Below are positions 17,752-26,412 of a stretch of DNA of 52,703 nt, piece by piece; the stretch's first letter is position 1, and each line of letters opens with the position of its first letter. The stretch lies in assembly GCA_937871985.1 (NCBI GenBank), contig CALMPB010000146.1:1-52703 (forward strand). Direction: 5' to 3'. The stretch is from an uncultured Burkholderiaceae bacterium. GTDB lineage: Bacteria; Pseudomonadota; Gammaproteobacteria; Burkholderiales; Burkholderiaceae. Position numbers and translations under genes: made by a program. The notes under the pieces are model-generated. The model was not told the DNA's origin. It ran no database searches and worked only from the letters and a program-made list of their open reading frames with translations.

Positions 17752-17769
17752 AATGATCATCGGCCTCTA

Positions 17770-18501
17770 CTAATCGCCATAAACCTTGTCAAAATAGCTC
17801 TCACCGTCTCTGAGAAGTTGCAAAAGCCGCTCCTTTTGATTGTCTTGATGGCCTTGAGGGCGACTTTCCCGAACACCTCCGACATTTACGTATTGCCAAA
17901 AGTCAGAGCTTTGATTGATACCCCACAGGGGTGCCAAATTTACCCCTCTAATTTTTGAGATGTAGTTTGGCGACAACCTCTGGTCGATTTCATCGAGAAC
18001 TCGTCCGGCTCGTAAAAAATATTGAAGAATGGAAACATCCGGAGTGTCAGGGGTCCATACGAGATAAAGTTCCTGGGTCACGCCGGTTGTGTTGAAGAAG
18101 CCATGGATATGATCTCGGCCGCCATAGAACAACTCCTTTGGCCGCATTTCAATGATGTTTACATTATCTTTGGGCGCGCTTTCTCCGGGTATTTTTTCTA
18201 TGTCATCATAATGACCCTCACCCATAACGAGGTGAATTCCACCATTGGGTGCCCAAAACCACTCATCAGTCCAGTGATGGATGTGAGGAGTCGGTCCGAT
18301 ATCTGGTGGAACCACTACTTTGGCGAACAGATATTTGCCACCTGTATCCTCCTGTCCCCGGACGACCTTGAAGAACTCTCCAGCCGGAACCAATAGATTG
18401 GTTGGGTGCTTCCTTTCCTTGACCTTTGGAAACTCAAATTTCTCGTAGTGCGTATGGTGAATACTTTCATCAACGGAAGAGTTTTCGGTGACGGCACTCA
18501 T
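17770..18501 (-). CDS. Cupin-domain protein of unknown substrate
   Basis: 243 residues from the ATG at 18501, preceded by AAGGATGAG. Cupin motif 1 is clear (GPTPHIHHWTDEWFW, His-x-His with Glu) and motif 2 reads GGRDHIHGFFN, so a metal-binding cupin site is likely, as in quercetinase-like dioxygenases or isomerases. I do not recognise the exact family. The DNA is AT-richer than its neighbours. Its promoter carries the 26-bp operator-like sequence shared with the Old Yellow Enzyme gene, which ties the two to one regulator, probably the TetR protein at 20284. Confidence 0.65.
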   Translation of the reverse strand: MSAVTENSSVDESIHHTHYEKFEFPKVKERKHPTNLLVPAGEFFKVVRGQEDTGGKYLFAKVVVPPDIGPTPHIHHWTDEWFWAPNGGIHLVMGEGHYDDIEKIPGESAPKDNVNIIEMRPKELFYGGRDHIHGFFNTTGVTQELYLVWTPDTPDVSILQYFLRAGRVLDEIDQRLSPNYISKIRGVNLAPLWGINQSSDFWQYVNVGGVRESRPQGHQDNQKERLLQLLRDGESYFDKVYGD

Positions 18502-18584
18502 GATCTCATCCTTTCGTTAAGTTTAAACTTCAACACCAATCACCAATTCTTATGGTGACGCTCATTCACGCTTATAAAAAATCA

Positions 18585-18610
18585 TGGATTAATCAATCCG
18601 GAATTAATCA
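18585..18610. promoter_or_regulatory. Operator-like site upstream of the cupin gene
   Basis: TGGATTAATCAATCC followed by GGAATTAATCA. The first 15 bases form an inverted repeat (GGATT-AATC-AATCC). The site matches 20013-20038 at about 20 of 26 positions and lies 84-109 bp upstream of the ATG at 18501. Confidence 0.6.
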
Positions 18611-18759
18611 GAGCGCATAAAAACCCTCACTAGAAAACATGTCGTAATAAACGAGTTACATTTTATTTAATGGCAAGGTCAGTGATGGCAGAAAAATCCT
18701 CTGCACGATAGTTATTGATCATTTCCACGCTCGGTACTTCGCCGAGAGGCCGCTCCTGG

Positions 18760-19872
18760 CTAGTTCGCATCGGTTACGTGGGTGGCATAGTCCGTGTAAC
18801 CCTTATCGTCACCACCGTAGTAGGTTTCGCGATCAGGTGAGTTCAGTGGCAGGTTGTTCTGGAGTCGCTCAACCAGGTCCGGGTTGGCGATAAACGGTTG
18901 GCCGAATGCGGCTAGGTCGATCAAGCCGGTATCCAAAAGGTGGATTGCGTTCTCGCGAGTCAGGCCGCCGGCAAGAATGACTGTGCCGCCGTAGGTAGCC
19001 TTGAACTGCTTGAGAAATGCCTCACTGAGCACCGATTCGCCGCGCACACGGTTGTCCGACAAGTGGATATAAGCCAGATCACGTTTGTTCAGCTCTGCTG
19101 CCAAATAAAGATAGGTTTCTTTGTTCTCCGGATAATTCGGCAGATCGAACAGCTGGCTATTGGGGGATAGGCGAATACCAACCTTGTCTGCACCGATGGC
19201 ATTTACGACTTTGTCGACAGTCTCCAAGATGAGTCGAGCACGATTCTCGATTGAACCACCGTAGCGGTCATCGCGGGCATTGGCATGCGGATTGAGGAAC
19301 TGTTCAAACAGGTAACCATTGGCCGCGTGGATTTCCACACCGTCGAAGCCAGCCTTGATGGCGTTGTGCGCAGCCTTGACAAAATCTTCCTCGATGCCGG
19401 GGATTTCCTCTGTGGCGAGCGCACGCGGCGGGCTCGGATCGGTTTGCCCAGGGTTGCCGTCAGGCAGGTAGGCGTAAACCTGATTTCCGGGCGCACTGGC
19501 CACGGGCTTGTCGCTCGGCCCGACCGGAGCACCACCATCGGGTTGCAGCGAGGTGTGCGACATGCGGCCAACATGCCAAATCTGGGCGAAAATAGTGCCG
19601 CCTGTTTCGTGTACCGCATCGGTCACAACTTTCCAGCCGGCAATCTGCTCATTTGAATAGATTGCCGGAACATCGATATAACCTTGACCTTGCGGGGACA
19701 CCGGCGTGCCTTCAGTGATGATAAGACCCGCGCCAGCACGCTGTTGGTAGTAACGTGCATTCAGCTCATTCGCCGCGTAGCCCGCGCTGCGTGAGCGGGT
19801 CATCGGTGCCATTACGATACGGTTGCGGAGTACACGCCCATCAAGATCATAAGGTTCAAATAGATTGGTCAT
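18760..19872 (-). CDS. Old Yellow Enzyme family flavin oxidoreductase (NemA-like)
   Basis: 370 residues, the usual length for N-ethylmaleimide reductase-like OYEs. The FMN/NADPH-binding barrel is complete: LFEPYDLDGRVLRNRIVMAPMTRSR at the N-terminus, FAQIWHVGR, GFDGVEIHAANGYLFEQFLNP (His-Ala-Asn active site, about residue 181), DDRYGGSIENRAR and the phosphate-binding FGQPFIANPDLV. Such enzymes reduce activated alkenes, quinones and nitro compounds with NADPH. The gene is divergent from a TetR gene and has the shared operator in its promoter, as in nemR-nemA-type systems. It may detoxify quinones or enones formed during phenol breakdown; that link is inference. Confidence 0.9.
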   Translation of the reverse strand: MTNLFEPYDLDGRVLRNRIVMAPMTRSRSAGYAANELNARYYQQRAGAGLIITEGTPVSPQGQGYIDVPAIYSNEQIAGWKVVTDAVHETGGTIFAQIWHVGRMSHTSLQPDGGAPVGPSDKPVASAPGNQVYAYLPDGNPGQTDPSPPRALATEEIPGIEEDFVKAAHNAIKAGFDGVEIHAANGYLFEQFLNPHANARDDRYGGSIENRARLILETVDKVVNAIGADKVGIRLSPNSQLFDLPNYPENKETYLYLAAELNKRDLAYIHLSDNRVRGESVLSEAFLKQFKATYGGTVILAGGLTRENAIHLLDTGLIDLAAFGQPFIANPDLVERLQNNLPLNSPDRETYYGGDDKGYTDYATHVTDAN

Positions 19873-20283
19873 AATGCTTCCTTTAAGGCTGTTCCAGAGT
19901 TTGCTGGAGACTCAACGCCAGCACATTGGTAATGGGCTGGCACGGTTATGCGAAATAAATCCCCCACCTGCCAGGAAGTTTTTGCGGGGCTTCCCTTGAT
20001 GAGAGATATAATTGGATCAATCGATCCGAAATCAATCCTGGCTGCAACCATCCTTCTTGTCAAGAAATTATGGATCAATTAGTATAGAAATAGTTGTTGT
20101 ATTTGATTTGATTGATAGGCCATATCCGCACCGAGGCTCCCGGCTGTAGGCAATCACGTGATCAGTACTGCAGTTCCGGTCGCATGGGTACGCCAAAGAG
20201 TGGGTGCATGTCGATCCGGTCACACAGCTGCCTTGTCCACAATTTGGACTGATTAGAAATATCCGCGTTTGAGGAGTTTTGTA
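19873..20283. promoter_or_regulatory. Divergent promoter region between OYE and tetR
   Basis: No gene. AT-rich near the OYE side. It holds the operator-like site at 20013-20038, a partial copy beginning TGGATCAATTAG at 20071, and TTGGACTGATTAG near 20243 close to the tetR start. The spread of related half-sites fits control of both divergent genes by one TetR protein. Confidence 0.5.
20013..20038. promoter_or_regulatory. Operator-like site upstream of the Old Yellow Enzyme gene
   Basis: TGGATCAATCGATCC followed by GAAATCAATCC; the inner part is an inverted repeat (GGATC-AATC-GATCC). The layout and spacing match the site upstream of the cupin gene at 18585-18610. Confidence 0.6.
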
Positions 20284-20892
20284 ATGGCAACACCAAGGGG
20301 TAGACCACGCCGTTTTGACCGCGACGAGGCCGTCGACAAAGCCATGCTGCTATTCTGGGAGCATGGCTACGAGTCCACCAGCCTTGCGCAACTGCGCGAA
20401 GGTATTGGCGGCATCTCTGCAGCCAGCTTTTATGCCGCGTTTGATTCGAAGGAATCCCTGTTCAAGGAGGCAGTGGATCGCTATGTAGCCAGCCACGGCC
20501 AGGCAATAGCACCGCTTTGGGATGTGTCATGCGCCCCCAAAAAAGCTCTGGAGCAGGCGCTCAGGAACTCGGCCAGAATGCAGACAGACCATGCCCACCC
20601 GCAAGGCTGCCTGCTGGTAATGGGCGCCAGTACCTGCTCGCCGGAGAACGGCCACATTCAGGCTCTGTTAACCAAGGAGCGTGAGCGCACTCGTACTGGT
20701 GTGCGCGCCTGTCTTGATCGAGCGCGAGAATGCGGCGAGATCCCAGCGACGAAAGACGTTGCGCCACTGGCAACCCTGTTCGAGACTTTTCTGTTCGGCA
20801 TTACGATACAGGCGCGCGATGATATGTCATTGCATGCGTTCGACAGAGCGATTACCGAGATCATGAAGCTGCTGGACGAACCCTCATCATAA
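20284..20892 (+). CDS. TetR-family regulator, likely of the OYE and cupin genes
   Basis: 202 residues from MATPRGRPRRFDRDEAV at 20284, just after GAGGAG. The N-terminal helix-turn-helix is typical of TetR (AMLLFWEHGYESTSLAQLREGIGGISAASFYAAFDSKESLFKEAV). The C-terminal domain has two cysteines (QGCLLVMGASTCSPE) that could respond to electrophiles as NemR does, but this is only a suggestion. The divergent position relative to the OYE gene and the shared operators make it the natural regulator of both. Confidence 0.8.
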   Translation: MATPRGRPRRFDRDEAVDKAMLLFWEHGYESTSLAQLREGIGGISAASFYAAFDSKESLFKEAVDRYVASHGQAIAPLWDVSCAPKKALEQALRNSARMQTDHAHPQGCLLVMGASTCSPENGHIQALLTKERERTRTGVRACLDRARECGEIPATKDVAPLATLFETFLFGITIQARDDMSLHAFDRAITEIMKLLDEPSS

Positions 20893-20979
20893 GAGGCTCT
20901 GGTCAGGGCGACCCGTGGACGCAAATTTAGAAGATAGGAGGGAGGCGGGGATGCTGCTCATCCCCTCTACAAATTGTTG

Positions 20980-21387
20980 TTATTGATTTCGGTACTGAAA
21001 GGGTACCTCCGCCATCGATATCTGACGCTCTGACACCCTGAAAATCGGCAACGTGCGGGTGAATGAAGGAGAGGCGAATCCGCGATTGCCCAGAGAAGAC
21101 TCCACGATTTTCCAAACCAGCAGAATTGCGGAGGCGACCCTGTAGCGGTTGCCAAAGTGTTCAATGTCGGCGTAGATCAGTCCACCTGATTGGATGATAT
21201 GACCCCGTACCGAGAAGCCGCCGCCAAAGTACGCCTTGATCGACTTCTCGGTGTCTAAATCGGGTACTGCGGCTGATGCCTGGTAAGCGTTCTCCCCTTT
21301 CACGATACTGGTGATGGAGATACTGGGCAGTAACAGGGCAGAGGCCACTGCGCGACACTTGACGAAATCTCTACGATTGACTTCCAT
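20980..21387 (-). CDS. Small Tat-exported protein of unknown function
   Basis: 135 residues from MEVNRRDFVKCRAVASALLL at 21387. NRRDFVK fits the twin-arginine consensus and is followed by a hydrophobic stretch (ASALLLPSISITSIV). A mature region of about 100 residues contains YFGGGFSVRGHIIQSGGLIYADIEHFGNRYRV, possibly beta-rich. No catalytic motif or known domain is recognised. It lies between the TetR gene and azurin, pointing the same way as azurin but separated from it by 680 bp. It does not resemble the other Tat protein at 33359 by eye. Confidence 0.55.
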   Translation of the reverse strand: MEVNRRDFVKCRAVASALLLPSISITSIVKGENAYQASAAVPDLDTEKSIKAYFGGGFSVRGHIIQSGGLIYADIEHFGNRYRVASAILLVWKIVESSLGNRGFASPSFTRTLPIFRVSERQISMAEVPFQYRNQ

Positions 21388-22067
21388 GCTCCAACCACCT
21401 TGTAACAAAATATTTTTGGATGATGGTATTCAAAAAGCAAGCTTATGGGTGAAGTCAAATAGGGCTATCGTGGTTAACAGACTTTTAACCATCCAAAGGA
21501 CGAGCGTAAAAAGAGGTTTTCTCATCAACCCTATGCATGCGGCACTCATTCCTCAGCCGCTTGACAGGCTTGACCGATCCCCTTCGAGAGAAGGGCAGCA
21601 AGCTCCACAAGCTGAAAGACGTCATGATGATCAGGGAAGTGGATCCGCGAATATTCGTTCACGGGAATGAAACCAGGCTACGTCGGTATCTGGAACTACC
21701 CAATGGGACACCCTCGCAACCAGGAAGCCTCAGCCATGGTAAGGCCCAACAGGGGCAGTGCGGCTTTACGTTCAGAAGAGTAATACGGCCCGACCATCAC
21801 TTGCCGACCCCGAATTGCTTGGTTAGAAAAACCGGAGAGGCAACAACCCCGGCGCCGGAATCCAAGCTGTCACCGTCTAGACCCTGCTGGGTGGGTTGTG
21901 CGCTCTGCTATCTCTGTGTGACTTCAGCAGTAAACACCGAAAGGGCAGCAGGCAATAGCAAAAAAGGCCATCGGCCGATAACCCGGCCGATGGATCTGAG
22001 TTGTGTAGATCCCATGCTCTTCGGGACAGAGTAGGTTGAGGGAGCACTACAGCGACCATTTGAAGCT
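21388..22067. other. 680-bp intergenic stretch with no convincing gene
   Basis: Open frames on the plus strand (for example 21537-22034) have odd residue composition, no ribosome site and no recognisable domain, so I do not call them. The only clear element is the azurin terminator at 21961-21993. The region may be decayed DNA. Confidence 0.4.
21961..21993 (-). terminator. Rho-independent terminator of the azurin gene
   Basis: 10-bp GC-rich stem (CCATCGGCCG / CGGCCGATGG) with a 6-base loop. On the minus strand it is followed by CCTTTTTTGC. It lies about 75 bases beyond the azurin stop. Confidence 0.9.
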
Positions 22068-22514
22068 TTATTTCAGGGTGACCGTGCCTTTCATCATTGA
22101 CATGTGGCCAGGAAACGAGCAGAAGAAACCATACTTCTCGCCTGCAGCCAGCTTTGATACGTCGAAGGTGACCGAGTCGCTCTCCTTGGCGCCAATGACC
22201 TTGGTGTGAGCGATGACACGTGCATCACCGTCCTTCAAGTAGTCCTTATCAACACCGGCGCTGAGGCCATCGGTGGCGATCGGCTGCATATCAGCTTCTT
22301 TACTGAGCACCCAGTTGTGGCCCATGACGTTTTTCGGCAGGGAACCGGAGTGGGTCAGTTCGACGGTGAAGGTCTTGCAGCTTTTGTCGATTTCGATGGC
22401 CTTGGTGTTGAAGGACATTTGGTCGGTTGAATCGACGGTGGTCTTGCATTCAGCAGCCAGCAACTGGCCACTGGCAACGGTCAAGACGGAAAATGTTACA
22501 ATTTTGGCAAGCAT
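22068..22514 (-). CDS. azu: Azurin, periplasmic blue copper electron carrier
   Basis: 148 residues from [23 protein letters not shown] at 22514, with a Sec signal cut after LLA-A or nearby and a mature protein of about 128 residues, the normal azurin length. Copper ligands are visible: the Gly-His of VMGHNWV, and Cys, His and Met in [14 protein letters not shown]. Azurin passes single electrons in the periplasm. It is a known acceptor for p-cresol methylhydroxylase-type flavocytochromes, and an azurin gene accompanies the eugenol hydroxylase genes of another Pseudomonas. Its position beside the hap operon and 11 kb from a flavocytochrome of that type suggests it serves the first step of the pathway. 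It has its own terminator and is divergent from hapC. Confidence 0.95.
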   Translation of the reverse strand: MLAKIVTFSVLTVASGQLLAAECKTTVDSTDQMSFNTKAIEIDKSCKTFTVELTHSGSLPKNVMGHNWVLSKEADMQPIATDGLSAGVDKDYLKDGDARVIAHTKVIGAKESDSVTFDVSKLAAGEKYGFFCSFPGHMSMMKGTVTLK

Positions 22515-23246
22515 GGTACATCTCCAAGCAGGATTTATTGGAATGAAGACCGCCAGACGCCTGAGCAGGTCCAATGACCTGCATCAATGGATGCTCAAGC
22601 AGTGTCTTTGCCTCTCTGGTCCCCATCAAGTTAACCAATCGATCAGTAATGTGTTGAGCCATTATGGTTGGACGATCAACTTGACAGACCATAGACCTCA
22701 ACAGTCTATTTCGAAGACTTCTTACCTACCATACTGTAGAGCCCACGAATTTACCCGACTGATCTGAATTACTTCTCCCTTGACCAGTCGGCATCACCGT
22801 GATCTGCACTTGGCGTTTTGTAACGACAAGCCGAAGCGAAATTACGGAGCATGGTAGCCAGAGCCTGCGGGTTTCTATGGCTGTCTACGCGAAACGTCAA
22901 CAGGCCCTAGCAGAAATCACGTTTCAGGGTCAGAATGATCAGTCGTCAAAAGTAAAAAAGTGCTTGTATCGTAGCTGTAGCTTGTTCGCGGTTTCTGCCG
23001 TGCTGAGTACCCAGACGGTAAGTTCATGGTCCCCGTTCAACAAGTGCAATCTGAGCGAAAACACAGTTCGCAGAAATCGAACAACTCGCCTACTCCAGCT
23101 CTCTAATATAGCGTTCATTAGAAGCCATTGCGCACCTTTGTTCGCATTTCGCGAACAGTCATTTCGCCCATAACGCCATTGTTAGAGATGAGCGCGCGCC
23201 TTACCGTTGAGCCACTCAAACACAGAAAATAACAGGGCACAGGGCT
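22515..23246. promoter_or_regulatory. Divergent control region between azurin and the hap operon
   Basis: About 730 bp without a convincing gene and AT-richer than the flanking genes. It contains the LysR-type box at 23139-23157. A possible sigma-70 pair on the plus strand is TTGACA at 22681 with TCTATT at 22705 (18-base spacing), but it is 540 bp from hapC and may be chance. Confidence 0.45.
23139..23157. promoter_or_regulatory. LysR-type operator upstream of hapC
   Basis: Perfect inverted repeat TGTTCGC-ATTTC-GCGAACA. It contains the T-N11-A pattern (TTCGC-N5-GCGAA) typical of LysR-regulator boxes, and ends 90 bp before the hapC ATG, where an activator site would be expected. The likely regulator is the LysR protein encoded after hapA. 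Confidence 0.65.
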
Positions 23247-23780
23247 ATGACGATGAGTACTCAACCTGCAATAAAAATCCCCTCCGTTAAGACCGAAGTA
23301 TTCGAAACAGTATTTGGCTCGCTATCCCATTACACCAAAGGTTCGATCGAACTAGTCACCGGTAAGAAAAGCCACTACGCCTTCTCCAATATTTTTGAAG
23401 TCGCCGGGCAATCGGCACCCTACGAGAAGATCGTCGTGGGGCTCAATCTCGGCTATGTGATCGAAACGTTGCGCGCTGAGGGCACTTCTCCGTGGTTCAC
23501 CTGTGCCCACGATGAGTTCGTCATTTCGGTCGACGGCAGTGTTCGCGTTGACTTCCTCAAGCTCGACGCGGCAACCGCGCAAGGTGACGGCACCCAACTG
23601 GCTGGCGAACTGCCAAAAGGTCGGCCAATGGGCTACGTGCTGCTCAAACGCGGGCACCAGGCACTATTGCCTGCCGGCTGCGCCTATCGCTTCGAAGCCA
23701 GCGTTCCCTGCGTGCTGCTGCAGCAAACCGTGCAAGGCGCCCTTAGTGTTGAGAAGTGGGCTGACATCTGCCTGAAATGA
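23247..23780 (+). CDS. hapC: Hydroquinone 1,2-dioxygenase small subunit
   Basis: 177 residues (about 19 kDa; an alternative ATG lies two codons in). It matches in size and position HapC, the small subunit of the Fe(II)-dependent hydroquinone dioxygenase described in Pseudomonas fluorescens ACB, an alpha2-beta2 enzyme of about 38 and 18 kDa subunits. The sequence has a cupin-like beta-rich look (YEKIVVGLNLGYVIETL, DEFVISVDGSVRVDFLKL, QALLPAGCAYRFEA). The enzyme opens hydroquinone between C1 and C2 to 4-hydroxymuconic semialdehyde. First gene of a nine-gene operon running to 31981. Confidence 0.85.
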   Translation: MTMSTQPAIKIPSVKTEVFETVFGSLSHYTKGSIELVTGKKSHYAFSNIFEVAGQSAPYEKIVVGLNLGYVIETLRAEGTSPWFTCAHDEFVISVDGSVRVDFLKLDAATAQGDGTQLAGELPKGRPMGYVLLKRGHQALLPAGCAYRFEASVPCVLLQQTVQGALSVEKWADICLK

Positions 23781-23827
23781 TCCGTGTTCTGCCCTCGACA
23801 TCAATCCAAAAATAATAGGAGCCAATC

Positions 23828-24850
23828 ATGGCTATGCTCGAAGTAGTTGAAACCGAGAAAGCGTTGTCTTTTGAAAACCTTGTGAGTGCCAGCGCGGCCC
23901 ACCCGATCACCGGCTATAAGGCTTATACCCTCGGTGCCTTTAAGCTCTCCCGGGACGAATACTTCGCCCGTATCGAATGGCCGGCCAAAGGCGAGCGCCG
24001 TTCCCACTTGATTCCGGCAGATGCTTTCCTACGCGCCGTCATGCGTGACGTGGCGTGGGGCTTTTTCTACGGTTGGGTCAATTTCGACCACGTCTTCGGT
24101 ACTCGCAATCTGTACGGCAAGGTTGACATGTACGCGGGCACCTTCAACGGTGTGCTGAAAGCGGCCGGTGTCGACTACACCGAGCAGTTCGAAACACCGC
24201 AGATCATGGCTACCTTCAAGGCGATCCTGCACGACTGGACAAACGCAGGCTTTGACCCGTTTGCCGCGCCTTCCGAAACCGGTACGGCGTTCGGCCGCAA
24301 GCATGGCGACAACATCGAGGCGATCGAGCGTTTCCGCGTTGCCACCCGGCGTATGCCAGGCCTGGAGGGGGATTCGCCACTGCGCGACGACCTGCCGGTC
24401 AACCGCCATTTTGCCGATGTTTCCCAGGACGAGCCCGAAGTGCACGCCGCCGAGGGCTTTGAAGGACAACTGCACGCCTTCAGCCTGTTCAAGTACCTGT
24501 CGCGCTCTGACGTGAGCTGGAACCCGTCGGTGACTTCGGTGTGCGGCGCCAGCCTGTTCTGCCCGACCACCGAAGAATTCGTCTTGCCGATTGTCCATGG
24601 TAACGACCGGATTGAATGGTTCCTGCAGCTCAGCGACGAAATCATCTGGGACATCGGCGACAAGGACGATGGTACTCCCCGTGCGCGGATCACCATGCGC
24701 GCTGGCGATATCTGCGCGATGACCGCCGACATCCGCCACCAGGGCTACTCGACCAAGCGCTCGATGTTGCTGGTCTGGGAGAACGCCACGCCTAACCTGC
24801 CGCAGCGCTATGAAAGCGGCGAGCTAAAGCCCTACCCCGTCGAATTCTGA
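23828..24850 (+). CDS. hapD: Hydroquinone 1,2-dioxygenase large subunit
   Basis: 340 residues (about 38 kDa), preceded by AGGAG. It corresponds to HapD, the large subunit of hydroquinone dioxygenase, a family distinct from classic extradiol enzymes. Candidate metal ligands are His and Glu in the C-terminal cupin-like half (IVHGNDRIEWFLQL and DICAMTADIRHQGYSTKR), though I cannot assign them firmly. It follows hapC after 47 bp. After its stop, two hairpins in the 89-bp gap to hapE (around 24857-24880 and 24904-24923) could tune the ratio of dioxygenase to downstream enzymes. Confidence 0.87.
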   Translation: MAMLEVVETEKALSFENLVSASAAHPITGYKAYTLGAFKLSRDEYFARIEWPAKGERRSHLIPADAFLRAVMRDVAWGFFYGWVNFDHVFGTRNLYGKVDMYAGTFNGVLKAAGVDYTEQFETPQIMATFKAILHDWTNAGFDPFAAPSETGTAFGRKHGDNIEAIERFRVATRRMPGLEGDSPLRDDLPVNRHFADVSQDEPEVHAAEGFEGQLHAFSLFKYLSRSDVSWNPSVTSVCGASLFCPTTEEFVLPIVHGNDRIEWFLQLSDEIIWDIGDKDDGTPRARITMRAGDICAMTADIRHQGYSTKRSMLLVWENATPNLPQRYESGELKPYPVEF

Positions 24851-24939
24851 TCATCGCGGCCCGCGCTTCCGGTCGGGCCCGCCTCTTCATACCGTTTATT
24901 TGACAGTGCCATTGTCGGCACTGCAGGGAGTCTTTGCTC

Positions 24940-26403
24940 ATGCAAAACCAATTGTTCATCGACGGCCAGTTCGTCTCAGCCCTTGAAGGCGGCGAGATTG
25001 ATGTCGTCAACCCTACCAATGGCGAGCTGCTTACCCGTATCGCTGCGGCCCTGGCTGAAGACGTTGACCTGGCTGTGGCCGCAGCCAAACGTGCATTCCC
25101 CGGTTGGGCTGCCACACCTGGCGCCGAGCGCGGTCGGCTGCTGATGAAGCTGGCCGATCGCATCGAAGCCTGCAGCGATGAGCTGGCCCGCCTCGAATCG
25201 CTGGATACCGGCCATCCGCTCCGTGATTCGAGGATTCTTGACGTACCGCGCACGGCCGCTTGCTTCCGCTATTTTGGCGGAATCGCAGACAAGATTGAAG
25301 GCAAGGTGATCCCGGTCGACGCAGGGTTCCTCAACTACGTGCAGCGCAAACCGATCGGCGTAGTCGGGCAGATCGTACCGTGGAATTTCCCGCTGATGTT
25401 CACCAGCTGGAAGATGGGCCCGGCTCTGGCAGCGGGCAATACCGTGGTACTCAAGCCGTCGGAGCTGACGCCGCTCTCGACACTGCGTATCGCCGAACTG
25501 ATGAAAGAAGTGGGCTTCCCGGACGGCGTGGTCAACATCGTTCCAGGCTACGGCCATACTGCCGGACAGCGTCTGGCTGAACACCCGGATGTCGGCAAAA
25601 TCGCCTTCACCGGCTCCACCACCACCGGGCGCCGCATCGTCGAAGCCTCCCAGGGCAACCTCAAGCGCGTACAGCTGGAGCTGGGCGGCAAGGGTGCCAA
25701 CATCGTTTTCGAAGACGCCAACCTCGACGCCGCCGTCAACGGCGCCGCCTGGGCGATCTTCCACAACCAAGGTCAGGCTTGCATCGCCGGTTCGCGTTTG
25801 TTACTGCAAGAAAGCATCGCCGACGAGTTCCTCGAGCGCTTCATCACCTTGGCCCGGTCGATTCGCCTCGGCGATCCGCTGGACCCGAATACTGAGATGG
25901 GCCCGCTGACCTCGGAGCTGCATCGCGATCGAGTGCTGTCGTTCGTCGACATCGCGCGCCAGCAGGGCGGGCGGATTCTCACCGGTGGCAAAGCGCCGAG
26001 TGATCCGGCTTTGGCCTCGGGGTTTTATGTCGAGCCGACGGTCGTTGAAGCCAAGCCAGGTGACCGCGTTGCCCAGGAAGAGGTGTTTGGTCCGTTCGTG
26101 ACCGTGCTCCGTTTCAAGACCGAAGAGGAAGCGCTGGAGATTGCCAACGGCACAGAATACGGCCTGGGTAGTGGCCTTTGGACCCGCGACCTGCAGCGCG
26201 CCCATCGAGTAGCGGAAAAGATCAACGTCGGCATGTGTTGGATCAACTGCTACAAGCGCGTCAGCCCCGGTAGCCCGTTTGGCGGTCTGGGTCAATCCGG
26301 TTACGGCCGGGAGATGGGTTTCGACGCCATTCACGACTATACCGAGGCTCGCTCGGTATGGGTCAACGTCGACGCCAAGATCCTTCCCCACTACCCACGC
26401 TGA
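24940..26403 (+). CDS. hapE: 4-Hydroxymuconic semialdehyde dehydrogenase
   Basis: 487 residues of the NAD(P)-dependent aldehyde dehydrogenase family, taken from the ATG at 24940 (AGGGAG upstream) rather than the TTG two codons earlier. Motifs: GVVGQIVPWNFPLMFTSWK, the cofactor loop FTGSTTTGRRI, the general base in LELGGKGANIV (about residue 247) and the catalytic Cys in NQGQACIAGSR (about residue 281). By operon position it is HapE, which oxidises 4-hydroxymuconic semialdehyde to maleylacetate (via its enol form). Confidence 0.92.
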   Translation: MQNQLFIDGQFVSALEGGEIDVVNPTNGELLTRIAAALAEDVDLAVAAAKRAFPGWAATPGAERGRLLMKLADRIEACSDELARLESLDTGHPLRDSRILDVPRTAACFRYFGGIADKIEGKVIPVDAGFLNYVQRKPIGVVGQIVPWNFPLMFTSWKMGPALAAGNTVVLKPSELTPLSTLRIAELMKEVGFPDGVVNIVPGYGHTAGQRLAEHPDVGKIAFTGSTTTGRRIVEASQGNLKRVQLELGGKGANIVFEDANLDAAVNGAAWAIFHNQGQACIAGSRLLLQESIADEFLERFITLARSIRLGDPLDPNTEMGPLTSELHRDRVLSFVDIARQQGGRILTGGKAPSDPALASGFYVEPTVVEAKPGDRVAQEEVFGPFVTVLRFKTEEEALEIANGTEYGLGSGLWTRDLQRAHRVAEKINVGMCWINCYKRVSPGSPFGGLGQSGYGREMGFDAIHDYTEARSVWVNVDAKILPHYPR

Positions 26404-26412
26404 GGCCACCTC

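Noticed and set aside
21537..22034. Possible 165-residue gene between the Tat protein and azurin
   Set aside because: No ribosome site, mixed composition, no family resemblance, and it overlaps the azurin terminator.
22799..23173. Possible 124-residue gene upstream of hapC
   Set aside because: Serine/arginine-rich product without any motif. It runs through the LysR-type operator region, so it is taken as noncoding.
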